Source: Mixophyes australis (taxonomy: Eukaryota > Chordata > Amphibia > Anura > Limnodynastidae). From it: a stretch of 64,000 nucleotides of DNA. Position 1 is the first letter of the stretch; each line of letters begins with the position of its first letter. Shown here piece after piece: positions 45,345 through 57,812 of the stretch. Location of the stretch: assembly GCA_036250195.1 (NCBI GenBank), contig JAVHZZ010000010.1, forward strand, positions 81,017,257-81,081,256, read 5' to 3'. Below the pieces are notes generated by a model, which had not been told where the DNA came from, did not search any database, and was given only the letters and a program-made list of their open reading frames with translations. The translations under genes and the position numbers were made by a program.

Positions 45345-46990
45345 ACAGTTGAAGATTAGTAAAACATTACCATCCAAACTCCTTGAACGGGTTGTCTACA
45401 ACCGTCTCAGCTCCTTTCTCTTGTCTCACTCACTCCTTGACACACTCCAATCCGGTTTTCGCCCACTCCACTCCACTGAAACTGCCCTCACTAAGGTCAC
45501 TAATGACCTCCTCCTCGCTAAATCCAAAAGACACTACTGCCTTCTTATCCTCTCTGCTGCCTTCAATACCATTGACCACGCATTCCTTTTGCAAACTCTC
45601 AAATTTATAGGCTTCTGTAACACCGTTCTCTCCTGGTTTTCTTCTTACCTCACCAACCGCTCCTCAGTCTCTACACATGACTCTACATCCCCCCTCCTCT
45701 TCCCTTACCTGTTGGCGTTCCTCAAGGTTTCGTTCTTGGCCCCCTGATTTTCTCCCCCTACACCGCCTCCCTAGGTGTCCTCATCCTCTCCTTTGGCCTC
45801 CAGTACCACCTATATGCTGATGATACCCAAATATATCTTTCATCCCCTGACCTCTCCCCTTCCCTTCTGTCTCATGTCTCCTGCTGTCTCTCAGCCATCT
45901 CATCTTGGATGTCCCAACGCTTCCTTAAACTCAATATTTCCAAGACTAAACTTATCGTCTTCCCCCCTTCCAGGACTCTCCCACCTTCCCCCCCTTTCTA
46001 TTTCTGTTAATAACTCTACCCTGGTTTCTGTCCCTCAAGTCCGATGCCTTGGGGTCATCCTTGATTCCTCTCTCTCCTTCAAGCCTCACATTCTGTCCGT
46101 CTCAAAATCCTGCTACTTCCACCTTCAGAATATATCCAAAATTCACCCCTTTCTCACCACGGAAGCTACGAAACCCCTTGTTCACTCGCTTGTAATCTCT
46201 CGCCTTGACTATGGTAACCTTCTCTGTGGCTTACCTGATTCTCACCTTGATCCTCTTAAGTCTATTCCCAATGCTGCTGCCCGCCTCATTTTTCTCTCCT
46301 GCCGCTCTATCTCTGCTGTCTCCCTCCAACAGTCACTACATTGGCTCCCCATGGCCTACAGAATTAAATTTAAACTCCTCACCTTCGCCTTTAAAGCTCT
46401 TAATCAATCCTCCCCTCCCTACATTTCCAATCTCGGCTCTACCTACACTCCTAGCCACCCCCTCCGCCTCACTGCTTCACTGATCACCTCTTCTCACTCC
46501 CGTCTCCAGGACTTTGCCCGGGTTTCTTCCCACCTGTGGAACGATCTTCCACGTTCCATCAGGTTACCATCTACTCTCAAAGGCTTCAAGCATGCCCTTA
46601 AGACTCATTTCTTTATTCAAGTCTATCTGTCCTCCTCCTAACTCACCCCCAGTTCGTACCACCCTATTTGTGTCCCCCCTTTTCCTTTAGGATGTAAGCT
46701 CTCAGGAGCAGGGCTCTCTTTCCTTATGTGCTCCTTTTTACTATTCCCTCACTCTCTGTACCTCTTGGCCTGCATCCCTAGCCCTATTTTCTTAAGCTTC
46801 GGCCTGCGTCTCGCTGATTTCTAACATTACTTTCACTCATTGTCCCAGTAATAATTTGATTTGCATTACCATGTTACCTGTGTCTATGTATATATTTTTG
46901 TTCATTCTGTGTCATGACTCACTGTTTTTGTATGTCATGTACGGCGCTGCGGACCCTTTGTGGCGCCTTATAAATTAAAGATAATAATAA
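45345..46990 (+). pseudogene. L2/CR1-like LINE, 5'-truncated and frameshifted
   Basis: This is a reverse-transcriptase relic with an intact 3' end. The first frame (to 45747) has [31 protein letters not shown] and [17 protein letters not shown], where the usual catalytic D of SAAFDTIDH is N. The YADD site (tatgctgatgatacc) is at about 45811-45825, out of frame with the longest ORF. The frame 45775-46641 then gives LGVILDSSLSFKPHI, SRLDYGNLLCGLPDSHL, AAARLIFL, LHWLPMAYRIKFKL, LWNDLPRSIR and LKTHFF. The 3' part (ggatgtaagctctcaggagc ... gtggcgccttataaattaaag plus ATA triplets) also occurs alone at 24625 and 34712. Confidence 0.92.
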
Positions 46991-47019
46991 TTACCTGGTC
47001 TGACTTGTTTATGCTAAAT

Positions 47020-47440
47020 TCTGACTCTACCATCTTGGAGCAGAAATTGAAAACAACATGAATCCATCCGTCTTTTGTCAATTGTGCAGGCTGGTGGTGG
47101 CATGTTAGGCTCCTTAATACAAATTTATCGTTGTTTAAACTCCACTAACTTAGTATTGTTGCTGACCATGTACATGCCTTTATGGCCACAGTCTTCCCAT
47201 CTTCTAATGGCTATTTCCAGCAGAATAAGATTCTGTATCACAAAGCAGATTTCAACTCAAGGTGGTTCCATGAACATGACATTGAGTTCAGTGTACTCCA
47301 ATGGCCACCACAGTCACCAGATCTCAATCCAAGAGCACCTTTAGGATGAGGTAAAGTAGGAGATTGTTGCTGCAACCGCATGGTGTTCTGTTTAAGCTGG
47401 ATGCATCTCTAGATGCTTATTCATTACAATATTGAAGTTC
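47020..47440 (+). pseudogene. Tc1-like transposase fragment
   Basis: Across shifting frames the order of a Tc1 transposase C-terminal half can be read: QAGGG, the ADHVHAFM-like region (gaccatgtacatgccttta), the FQQNKI counterpart of FQQDN, EHDIEFSVLQWPPQSPDL and NP. No complete frame or terminal repeats remain. Confidence 0.8.
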
Positions 47441-47479
47441 AACATACATACATACATACATACATACATACATACATAA
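47441..47479. repeat. (ACAT)n microsatellite
   Basis: Nine to ten tandem ACAT units follow the Tc1 fragment. Confidence 0.95.
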
Positions 47480-48933
47480 CAGGCATCTCACTATTGTAGG
47501 GAGGGGGTATGCACTGTCAGAATAATGAGTGTCAAAAAGATAACTGCAGCACAGATGAAAACAGAGGCCTCAGGGTTCCATTTGTACATATTTTAACACA
47601 AAGCATGTCCTTTACAAATACAGACTGAGACACCTCAGATGTGTTTGGAAGATGGCTGGGGCATGACCCAGTATACTGCCTTCATATTGAAGGCAGTATG
47701 AACTGAACTCCTCTTCAATGGAGTCTGCTAGTCGGCAAGCAGTGACTTGTTATTCAATCCAGTCTCTTCTGCGAGAGTCAGGAATTCAGTTGCAGACTGA
47801 GCAACCACATTACTTGATCTGAAGCAAACTTGAGGAGCCATTGGTGGTGCAACCAGGAGAGATGGCCAAAACCTGGTCAGTCAGCAAGGAGATGAGTGTC
47901 CCACTTTCATCCATTCTGTGCTGAACGATGCTATTTGGAACTCAAACTGCAGATGATGCTGGGTCAGGAATACCCTCCACCCTTTGGGTATGCCATAAAA
48001 ATGTTATTATTTTAGGCTCCCGGAAAAGTATCTATGATTCTGTCACCAGATGATTGAGTTGGCAGCCAGCATCTCCTAGAGGACATCATAACAAGGACTG
48101 CTTGCTGCAGATCTCCAATCTCCATTTTGTGCAGTGTCTAGAACTGGCAAGTATGTTTTGGTTTACTTCATCGATTATGTCATTATTGATGGTATATAGC
48201 ATTTTCAGGAGTCAGAGACCAACAGTGGTTCCCACTGTTCATTGCCCCTTATTGAGTTTTGGGCACACACTGCTCTCTGCCCCCAATGAAATACAGCCAA
48301 GACTCCCCTCCAGAATCACTTTACTGGTACTTGTGGAATAATATATTGTCAAGGGCCTCGCCTCCACTCCCAGGGGACCTCAATACAGACTCTCCCATCT
48401 GGCTGATAAACTGCTTGATGCTACAGTGGATGGAAGCTGGTTGCCAGGTCACCTCCAGATGATTGGATCCAGGGCTGCCTTTCCGAAATTACGGGGTCCT
48501 GTACAAATGAGACAGACAACCCCCTCCCCCCACCTCACCCACACTATTCTCCTTAATATTTTCCAGCAAGAAACAAAACACTTTGTATACATGGAGATAT
48601 GACAGGAGGCTGCTTCTTCTACACTATACTGTTGCACATCCCCGTTTACCTACAGTATAATACTTAATTAAAACATACCCAGGAAGTGTACAAAACCTTC
48701 CAAAGTGAAGGTTACCATAGACACTGGATAAAAAATGAATTTTAATGAATATATACGGATCCCATGTGTATCGTATATTATATAGGCTGGTGTTAATAAT
48801 CTCAATGTGCTTCTTCAGCATAAATAAATAACTATGCCTCTTCACTATTGAGTGTACCTGTCCTCACAGAGATATAAGGAATTATATTTACCTTCCCATC
48901 ATTTACTCCAAAACTACTATTATTATTATTAAC

Positions 48934-48973
<40 letters not shown>

Positions 48974-50349
48974 AGCAGGCATATTCAATAGGGCTGGAAG
49001 TAACAGCACCGCCGGAAAAGCAAAAAAATAAAATAAAAGTTAAATTCAACGGGACAGTTCAGGCAGGTCACGGTGTGCCCCCCTAGACAGTCAGAGCCCC
49101 TTACAGCTGTACCCATTCCCACCTAATAGAGGCCCTGATTGGATCACTTTATACCTGCAATAAACCTGTCTCAGGCTCCTCAGGCCAAAACTTGGATTGC
49201 ACACCCAAACATCAACTGACCTGCACATCCAAAACCCAAACATGAAAAAATAACTTTTACTTCGCCCCCTGATATCACAAAATCATAATTAACCAATTGC
49301 ATATTGTAGGTTATTGTAAATTTACAATATAAAATATTTTACAGTACTGAAGTCTCACAATTGGATTTCCTGATGATCTCTGGATTAACCCAGTCTACCG
49401 ATCTGCAGTTCCAACAATAAAACATTAAAAAAAGTGATCTTGAGCAAATTATGTGTACAGAAAATAGATCACTGCAATACCCGACTTAAATCTATTTACA
49501 AAACCAGCTTACATTGTATTTTCATTATACAATTCACGCACAGCGCCATCTGCTGAATATTTTTAGCTAGTGTATGTATTCTAAATAGTGTTCCTGATGC
49601 CGACTTGGGTGATGACATATTTATTCTGCTTTTCAATTGGTAATATCTACTTAAGTCCTCATTTTTTGTCATAAATTGACACTGTTATCGTACCAGCTCT
49701 ATTTAAAAATGAAATTAAATGTGGAATTGCCATGCTGTGGAACAACAAAGCGAAACTCGAAAGTCCAGTTTAAGTTTGTATTACTGTAATTTTTCACTTC
49801 TGCAAATTGGTCTTTTCCACTGTGACGTTAATTTTGTGCAAAATATTTAGCAACTGCGCTCATTTCTAATTGAGTCATATAGTGAAACTACAGCTTGCCC
49901 TTATAATGCTTTGTTGTTCTTAGTCCATAGGTTTATACATATTTTTATGCTTTTAGCTGCACTGTGCACTGCACACTTTCTTTTTTTCTTTCTTCATTGG
50001 TAATTTCGACACAACAAGAGAGAGTGGCCCATAAGATAAGGAGCCAAAAATAGAATTCAAACCATTGTCTGCAGTAAAGGGGACGGAATATGTGGAGATC
50101 TGGCTGTCCGAACTGAATCTAAGGCCCTGTGCTTTCTGGATGAGATAACAGACACGCTGATATAGTCATCTGTCTACTCTCTTTTTGGACACGGAAATGT
50201 GGCAGCTAGAATTTTTAATCTGCCCAGTCAAGTCAGCTTAAATACAATCACAAGAGAGTTAATCAAAACTAATGCACTTAGACGTGTGTTTCTTTGTTTA
50301 CCAAACTTCACCTGCAGGGGTTAACATTTCCTCAGTCCAGATCAGCCAA
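47480..50349. other. Unassigned stretch, probably old mobile DNA
   Basis: Open frames at 48054-48341 and 48259-48462 give no recognisable domain. A TA microsatellite lies at 48937-48971. The remainder is AT-rich with no exon. Confidence 0.4.
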
Positions 50350-51490
50350 TAGCAGACAGGGGGAGCGCCTACATTACAGATATATACCTTTGCTGGCTGC
50401 AGAGCTGCCTTTTTCTTCTTCACAGAACGGAGAGATCTGCATCAGCTAAGGATTTGTACCTAAAATACGCTTATTGCTGTTTTCTTATTGTCTCCTTGTT
50501 CCCTCCGTGCTTCTTTGCTCTGCGCCTTTTCTCCCCTCCATTTTCATTCCCCCACTCTCATTCTCTCCCCACCTCCCCCTTTGCTGTGATACCTATAATT
50601 CTTTGCCTTGTCATTATGCCCCCTCCTAAAAGAATTACCTCTCGCCCTGCCCGCATCATGGATTCCTAACCTCCGCCCATCCGGCGGACATTTTGGATCC
50701 CTCCAACGGTCCACCGGTCTTTAGACATGTTCACAATTACGGACATGGCAAAAAAAAAAAAAAACTTGGCCATAGCGAGAGAGGAACGGCATTGGCGAGG
50801 AAGCATATACTATAGATCTTTCCCCAACTGGCTTAGTGGATACTGCATTTTCGTGGCAGCATACATTGAGACCAGACAGATACACAGAGATTTGGCGTTA
50901 CCTCCACTTAATAAATGACATGTTCGTTATCCGTGGCGCCATGATCTTGAGTTCATTTGACGAGCCATTTAGATGAAAAATTAACGTCCAAATGAGTCTT
51001 CCACTAGGTTTCAAGGACGTCGAAACTTGAATGGAACTCACACGCCCTAGTAGTCAGGCCTCGGTAACTACTGGACCTAATCAGATTCCTACATGGAGAA
51101 GGGTCGCTCTGCCCCTCCCCAGCAACAAACGATGCTATGCATATACAATACATGATCATGTTCCCGCGTAAAGCTATGTAAATATTGCCATGCGTGTTCT
51201 ACATGCAAACGCTCCCACCCAGCTGCAGAATGCACTAGACCCACCACAGGCACAGGTAGGGGACAAGGTGCTGTAGCTTCAGCTCCTCGTCAAAGTCCCT
51301 TTGCCAATTAATGTACAAGAGTTAAGTAGATGGCTTCACCTTTGTCCAGATCACGAGGCAGCCACATTTCTGAAACTAGGTTTTCAGGAAGTATTTAGAA
51401 TACCCATTCAAGGGAATTGAAGTCTGCCAATCTCTAGAAATTTAAAGTCTGCAGTCATTTTCCCAGATACATTAGCCAAGAAAGAAGGTC

Positions 51491-52003
51491 TTGAAAGAAA
51501 CCTGCTTGTTGGGCCCCTTTCTATCCCCCCTATCAGAATTGGTGGTCATACCCAAGAAGGCAGCAGGTAAATTCCGCTTAATTCAATATCTCTCTTACCT
51601 GATCGGCAGCTTGGTCAACGACTCAATTGACGCACAACATAATTCAGTAAACTATCAGTCGTTCAAGTCGGCACTGACAATAGTTCAGGAATTCGGGATT
51701 GTCTCTTTGCTAGCTAAATTAGACAGCGAATCGGCGTTTCCCTTACTGCCTCTTCACCCTAGCTCTTTCATGTTCATGGACTTTAGATTGCAGGACAGTT
51801 TTAACATCGACTGCTGCCTACCCATGGGTTATTCGATATCCTGTGCATACTTTGAGCAGTTTAGTTCTTTCCTCCATTGGTGCATCCAAGCACTTACTGA
51901 CCACCATGGGATAGTCCATTACTTGGACGACTTTCTATTAATAGGCCCGGCCGGGTCAACCCGATGCGCAGACACATTAGCAGAGGCGCAATTTTATTTG
52001 TAG
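51491..52003 (+). pseudogene. Ngaro/DIRS-like reverse transcriptase fragment
   Basis: This RNA-dependent DNA polymerase fragment of 170 codons is open. It shows LLGPFLSPLSELVVIPKK, AAGKFRLIQYLSYLIGSLVND, LLAKLDSESAFPLLPLHP, CLPMGYSISCAYFEQFSSF and the catalytic HYLDDFLLIGP at 51917-51949. The GxSIS/ISCAYFE block and LDD (not YADD) are typical of DIRS/Ngaro enzymes. The usual D-I-x-SAF is D-S-E-SAF here. Upstream sequence from about 51310 continues the same domain (LSRWLHLCPDHE, FLKLGFQEVF) behind stops, so the gene is broken at its 5' side. Confidence 0.87.
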
Positions 52004-52393
52004 TATTAGACTTGCCCATTTGCACGACAAAAAGGAAGGACCAACTCTCCGATTGTCCTACCTGGGTATCGAGATTGACACACTCGCAGGTTGCTATCGT
52101 CTCTCCCCCGGACAAAAATTATAGATACCATAACTATATCCAGGATGCCGACTCTATTTCCCCCGCGCAAAGTGTAATCCATGTTAGGTTTATTCACTTT
52201 TGCCTGCCGGATACTCCTCATGGGTTGAGTTTTCTGTCAAAAACTTCAAAGGGCCACAACAGGCCTGACTAGACCCCATACTGCAGTTCAATTATCATTA
52301 GAGATCAAGGATGAACTACAAGTATGGAGCCGTTTTCGTAGTAAATTCAACGGGAAACGCATATGGCCCATCCCTCCTATATGCAGTTGTCAA

Positions 52394-52729
52394 TTGAATT
52401 TACATATGGACACTTCAGGCTCGCTGAGTTTCAGTGCATACCTTGTTGGCGAATGGTGCACCACACATTGGCTGGATAACTGGAGCCAATCAAGCCTTGT
52501 TGCCAACCTTTTAGTCCTTGAGCTGTTTCCAATAATAGTAGCAATAGATCTATGGCCAACAAAGTTCCTGGGGCGGCACATTCTATTCTGGTTACAATAT
52601 GGCATCCACTTCTTCCAGAATGGGGTGGCTACGTCCACAGCCTTGGCTGGATCCTCTTTAGCTGCCATAGAGACTCCTGGCAGATGGAAATCATCATCTT
52701 GCAAAAAATACATTAAGCCTGACTCTTAA
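52394..52729 (+). pseudogene. RNase H remnant fused to tyrosine-recombinase tail
   Basis: The 111-codon frame begins in an RNase H-like region: MDTSGSLSFSAY holds the first Asp of the DxS type, and LELFPIIVAIDLWPTKFLG corresponds to the helix with the catalytic E. It then jumps, near 52640-52680, to GRWKSSSCKKYIKPDS and a stop. That last motif is the C-terminal signature of DIRS-type recombinases, with the nucleophilic Tyr in KKYI. The bulk of the recombinase, including its Arg-His residues, is missing, which implies an internal deletion. Confidence 0.75.
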
Positions 52730-52954
52730 CTGCTTTTACTCTTCCCAGCCTATGCCCCCACCCCTCTTTCTCATTCAATCCCTTTTCCCCCAGTGACCCA
52801 GGGCTTGCTGCTTGGCGCTATTGGCGAGGGCGTGAAGGGATTTCCCTCCCCTTTCCACAGGGGCTCAACTGGCAGGTGGAGTCCTGCTGCAAACAAAGCT
52901 TACATTAATGGGAGCCAACGTCAACTAATTTTGCCTGCAGGTGCACAAGAGGCA

Positions 52955-53650
52955 TGTTTGGGCCATAGACTACCCCTATGTGTACTGGGTGTCGAGACAT
53001 GAGATGGTCTCAAATTGGGCTCGGCCTTGGTAGAAATGAATTGGCTTGGTAGATGGGGACTTTTTTGGCCTGATTTCCTGCTCTGGCTGAAAAGCAAAAT
53101 AGTTAAATGGGGACCCTCAGAAATCCTGATACTCAACATGAGCGGTAACGATGTAGGGAAGGACAAATACCTAATAATAAAGATTCAGGAAGATTTACAG
53201 ACCATTAGATCCAAAAGGCAGACGATTACTCTAGTCTGGTCTGCAATAGTGCTCAGCCTTTGTTGGCAAACTGTAATTCTTCTGAAGACCATGCAGAGGT
53301 TAGTTAAAAAGCTTAAACACTCGGTAGGGCGCATGATATGTGCCGTGGGAAGTTTTGTAATTGATCATGTGTTGATTTCAATAGACCAAATTCAACTTTT
53401 TCGTAATGATGGGGTACACCTCACAGGAGACAAAGTGTGGACATTCATCAACCAAATTTATTGGAGGTTAGGAGGCATTCTTAGGTCAGCTGGTGGCGGG
53501 CTGATTGTCCGGGAAAAGGACAACAGTGGTGGTAGAAAAGCACAGCGACCAGCATCTGATGCATATGGTGCTATCGATGATGACTGCAGGTCACTTCCCA
53601 CCTTCGAGGTAAAGGTAGCTCTTGGTCCTTTTGTGAGGAGGACCCCTTGA
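52955..53650 (+). pseudogene. SGNH/GDSL hydrolase-like ORF of the retroelement
   Basis: Open from 53015 to 53650 (about 210 codons) with a preceding piece at 52955-53000. It shows ILILNMSGNDVGKDK (block III, G-N-D), a TLVWSAIVL strand and RNDGVHLTGDKVWTFINQ (block V, with the Asp and His of the catalytic dyad). The block I motif, where the Ser nucleophile should sit, reads VWAIDYPYVYWVSRHE, so the Gly-His-Ser of the family is replaced by Asp-Tyr-Pro. A stop at 53000 separates the two pieces. Similar hydrolase ORFs occur in vertebrate tyrosine-recombinase retroelements; their role is unknown. Confidence 0.72.
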
Positions 53651-53880
53651 TCTGTTTTGTGAGGGCCAGTCATTGTGAGTCTAGAGGGGGTGTAGTCACC
53701 AGATTTAGCTCTGGCCATCCAGCAAGGGATTACATCCTTGGTTAAGGGGTTTGACAGCCATTTGGCCATCCACAGATACAGTCCAGTCATCAGTCGTTAG
53801 CAGTCCCACAGTGTGCTTTTTCCGCCACCAATTTCCAATTGATTAAATAAATGGTGACCTATTATTTTGCCACCTCAAAA

Positions 53881-54460
53881 AAATGTCTGTGTCTTTATTT
53901 ATTAGATATTATTAAGTTAAATATAGTGAGTGAATGTGAAGGGGTAAGAGCAGTTTATAGGTTATGAACTTTATTAAGGACCAAATATTTATTACTTTCA
54001 AAGTGCACGCTTCAGCCACATACAGTTAAATCAGCCATGATTCTTCATAAAATAGTCTATGTTTGCACTAGGGGAAGCAATCTCACCGATACAGATTGCA
54101 TTGATAGGCTACATTCTCTGGAATATAGCTCCTCCCACAAAGATTCTGTCTCAGCTGTGTGTAACTATTGATTACACCTTAGTAAAATACATACACTGGA
54201 TAGTTCTCTAAACAAATAATTTGATGAATAAAAGTTCATTGAGCTGAGACCCCAGCCCATTCCCCTTCCTCTCACCTCATAGGTGGTAAACACAACTTTT
54301 CCTGTGACCCTGGTGTAATCCTGAACAAACACGCTGCAATCACTACAGAGTGAATGTTGCATGAATGCCATCTGAAATAGGGGTCATTGCTTCATAAGGA
54401 GCAGACTATATCCAGGGTAACAGGAGTGCTCGACCAGTGGAGTCGCACATGACATAGACA
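53881..54460. other. Non-genic spacer
   Basis: No exon, RNA gene or element recognised. Confidence 0.45.
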
Positions 54461-55034
54461 CCCACCAGCAGGGCCGGACTGGGACTAAAAATCAGCCCTG
54501 GCATTTAAAGTACACAGGCCCACCTGCTGTGGTCTCCATGCACGATATTGTTGCATGCTGATGTGGCATTGCTGGTGCAGTGCAATATAAAGCCTCAGCA
54601 CCAACTTATTTATCACAAAATGTCTTCTGCCCACCCTGATCAATTCCCTTTTTGTGCAAAGCATCGGGAAAATGCACAAAACCACAATGTTTTGTTTTTT
54701 TTTCTTTTTTTTTTTATATACAGTTAAAAAACAATGTATAGTGTATTCATGGTATTTCCCACTGCACCATACAAGACAGTAATTTTTTGAGATGCAATGG
54801 CCATTGCAATTTATTGCATCATAATATACTATATGTAAGCCACAGCATCAAACCAAAAATAACTTATAAGTATTTGTAAAACATAAACATTGCACAGAAC
54901 TGAAATAAAGTACCCAATTACTGAAATTTCAGCAAACCATAAGTCAGCGGCCCTACAACATGACCGCTTCCACCAGGTACAAGAGGCTCTGCCCCTGGAC
55001 TTCCCACATCATTTATGACTGCTGTCACCTGTGC

Positions 55035-55330
55035 TGTAACTTTTATTAGGTATATTTAATATATACTGAAATGATCTTCAAATATTAAAATAATAATTAT
55101 TTGGAAATCAGACGGTATAAATAAGCTTAAGCAATATCTAAAGGATACAGCATTGTACTGAATTATATAGCGGTATAGTTGATTCTAATCTCTCCAGTGT
55201 GGGCGAGGAGTGATATAAAGGTTGCATCCTTTACATATTGTTTAAGCCATTTCCAAATAAGTCACTTTGGATCATTTTAATGCTTTAAGGTAATTTCAGT
55301 CTATGTTAAATATACCTAATAAAAATTACA
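55035..55330. mobile_element. AT-rich inverted-repeat element nested in the hAT
   Basis: The left arm tgtaacttttattaggtat continues tatttaatatatactgaaat; the right arm atttcagtctatgttaaat continues atacctaataaaaattaca. The arms are about 40 bp and complementary with few mismatches. Confidence 0.8.
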
Positions 55331-56393
55331 TTTTACATTTACTGTTGAAGTCTATAAAATATAACGAAAGAGCAAATTTTGGCGCTGAGCTTACTTCTTA
55401 CCAGTTGGAAAATTAAGGAGGACCTTGCTGTACGTCCCAACTCAAGACAGAAAAGCTAAAAAATACAACGCTGCAAAAAACTGGTGCGAATAATTAAATT
55501 CACTAAGGCAGAATTCACTAAGGTGAATGGCTCTCTGCAAAAATTAAACATATAGGTTTTGAGTCATTAAGGAGACCAAGGCAAAAAAAGGGTTACGGGT
55601 GATTAAGGGTTCTGCCCACCCTAGGCGAATACACTGGTTGTGCTCCCTGCTCCCTAGCCCCCACCCCCCACCCCCCAATGTATTAGGAAGATTCATGAAT
55701 ATGAATATTCAAATGTATTCTCCAGCAATACAGGACTCCAGATTGTGCCATTGTCTCTTACCTGTTCTTGCTCTTCTTTCTTGCTTGTTCTTGCAGCTTT
55801 TTTGTCTTTTTGATGTATTTTGGAAAGCTGGAGTCCTGTATTGAAAATTGTATCATATTAGATTATAATGCAAAATGTTAATAAACCCTGAATGATTAGG
55901 CCCTCTAGTTAAAACAAAACACTCCATTATGGCCAAATAAACCTACCCCATTGTACAGGCATATAAAGGCAACAACTGAACATTTGCGGTCAATCAAATT
56001 TTAACCTCTACCAGCCCCATCTCACAAGTATTTAGTATTCTAGTGATCGCTAAGGCCACAGAGAGCATCCATGTAGCCACCACACAATAAAGAGATCATG
56101 CCCCCCAAAGCTGCTCTATTTCTTAAATATTCCCTAAGATATTTCATTACCCCTGCACGAATAATCTCCAGCGCTAATAAAAGAATAAACCAACGTAAAA
56201 AAAAGAATAAAATAATAATTCATCTATAAACACATCTATACACAAAAATAAAATTGTGTACTTCCAAAAGAGTTTATACTTCCCGCTACAGCTGTTAAAA
56301 GGGACTATTGCTCTTCCTCTAACTAAACCACACACCTAAACACAAGAAAAACAGCGCTGTAGGGAGTAAAGTATATAAAAATGTACATAATTG

Positions 56394-56396
<3 letters not shown>

Positions 56397-56482
<86 letters not shown>
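56397..56482. repeat. (TA)n microsatellite, about 85 bp
   Basis: It is the longest TA run in the window. Tyr-Ile repeat ORFs across it are spurious. Confidence 0.97.
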
Positions 56483-56487
<5 letters not shown>

Positions 56488-57102
56488 AATCTTGATTAAG
56501 AATAGAAAAATCCATTTCATTACCCACCTTTGGCCATTTTCATCCCCCACTGTAGTCATTGCCATGCCCCCCTGTAGCCATTTTCCTCACCCCCCCTGCA
56601 GATATTTTCACTACCCCCTCCAACAGTCATTGTCTCCCCATGTAGGTATTTCCTTACCTTCCCTACTACAGCCATTGCCTCCCCACTCAGTCATTTGGAC
56701 TTACTCCCCTCAGCAGGTATTTCCTTAACCCTCCCCCTCAGTCATTTTTACTTATTCTCCCCCTACTACAGCCGTTGCCCCGCCTGCAGAAATTTCTAAT
56801 TATTCTCCTTCCCCCCCCCCCTGCACAGGTATTTGCTTACCTTGTATGTTCTTATGCTGCCAGCATTCACTCGGCGCCTCCAGAAGCCAGACCGCGCTCC
56901 TACGCAGCTGCACGTGACATCATAACATCTGCATAATGACGTCACATCGGGAGCGCCAGGAGCACAGGGAGCGCGGCACCAGGAGCCTGAACAGGGGGGA
57001 GCTGGATCAGTGGCAGTTAGGAGTCAGACCGGCCCATCTGGTCATCAGCCCTTCTGGCAAATGCCAGAAGTGCCAGATGGCCAGTCCGGCCCTGCCCACC
57101 AG

Positions 57103-57497
57103 GGCTAGAGTGCACCAGGAATGTGAAGGACTGACATTTTGCCACCTATTACAAGTATAGACACTGCATTCCACCACATCGCTACTGGCAATCTCTGCTT
57201 CAAAAGTAGTTAGTTTTCCTTTGCTTTAATATCACTGTGGCATCTCCATGAGCTGTGACTACAGTCACATCGTACAGAGATCACAGGTGAGGAGAAAGTT
57301 ATGTAGAACACAAGCAGGTAATTAGGCATGTGGGGAACAGGCAGGCGAGGAGTGAGCAGGTAGGACACAATCAGATGATGAAGCATATGGGTTAGATAAT
57401 AAACACGATGTGGGTATTTGGGGCACAACGAAGTGAGGAGCAGAGTGTGTTAAAATTGTGTGTATCATAAGTGCAATCTATATCAAATCAATAACCC
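57103..57497. other. Non-genic spacer
   Basis: No recognised feature. Confidence 0.45.
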
Positions 57498-57812
57498 ATC
57501 ATCATCATCAATTTATATAGCGCCATTAATTCCACAGAGCTGTACAGAGAACTCACGCACATCAGGCGCTGCCCCATTGGAGCTTACAGTCTAAATTCCC
57601 TAACATACACAGACAGACAGAGAGAGACTATGGTCAATTTGATAGCAGCCAATTAACCTACCAGTATGTTTTTGAAGCCGTAGCAGCAGGAGGAAACCCA
57701 CACAAACACAGGGAGAACATACAAACTCCACACAAATAAGACCATGGTCGGGAATCAAACTCATGACCCCAGTGCTGTGAGGCAGAAGTGCTAACCACTG
57801 AGCCACCGTGCT
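57498..57812 (-). mobile_element. tRNA-derived SINE
   Basis: The copy runs from an ATC-triplet tail (atcatcatcaatttatatag) to the head (ggcagaagtgctaaccactg, agccaccgtgct), with a small deletion in the cactccaaaaacat core. Confidence 0.92.

Larger units (their letters stand above)
50350..53880 (+). mobile_element. Ngaro/DIRS-like tyrosine-recombinase retroelement, degraded
   Basis: Coding relics on one strand follow the order expected for this class: a Cys/His-rich gag-like piece (about 51130-51300, CKYCHACSTCKRSHPAAEC), reverse transcriptase (51350-52003), RNase H-like region (to about 52620), a short tyrosine-recombinase C-terminus (52679-52729) and an SGNH-hydrolase-like ORF (52955-53650). 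Each part has stops or frame changes. The outer repeats were not resolved, so the limits are approximate. Confidence 0.8.
54469..57094. mobile_element. Non-autonomous hAT element, 2.6 kb
   Basis: It starts cagggccggactgggact and ends atggccagtccggccctg, inverted tips. The perfect 8-bp duplication cccaccag flanks it (54461-54468, 57095-57102). Despite its length no transposase frame is seen. Inside are a nested AT-rich element, an 84-bp TA array, a C-rich degenerate tandem region (about 56510-56830, repeating cagccatt/ccttaccccc words) and a CpG-rich right end (56860-57010). Confidence 0.92.

Noticed and set aside
48054..48462. Possible gag or coat-like gene
   Set aside because: No motif beyond chance; composition resembles decayed repeat sequence.
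56323..56565. Membrane-like Ile/Tyr ORF
   Set aside because: It is the 85-bp TA array translated.
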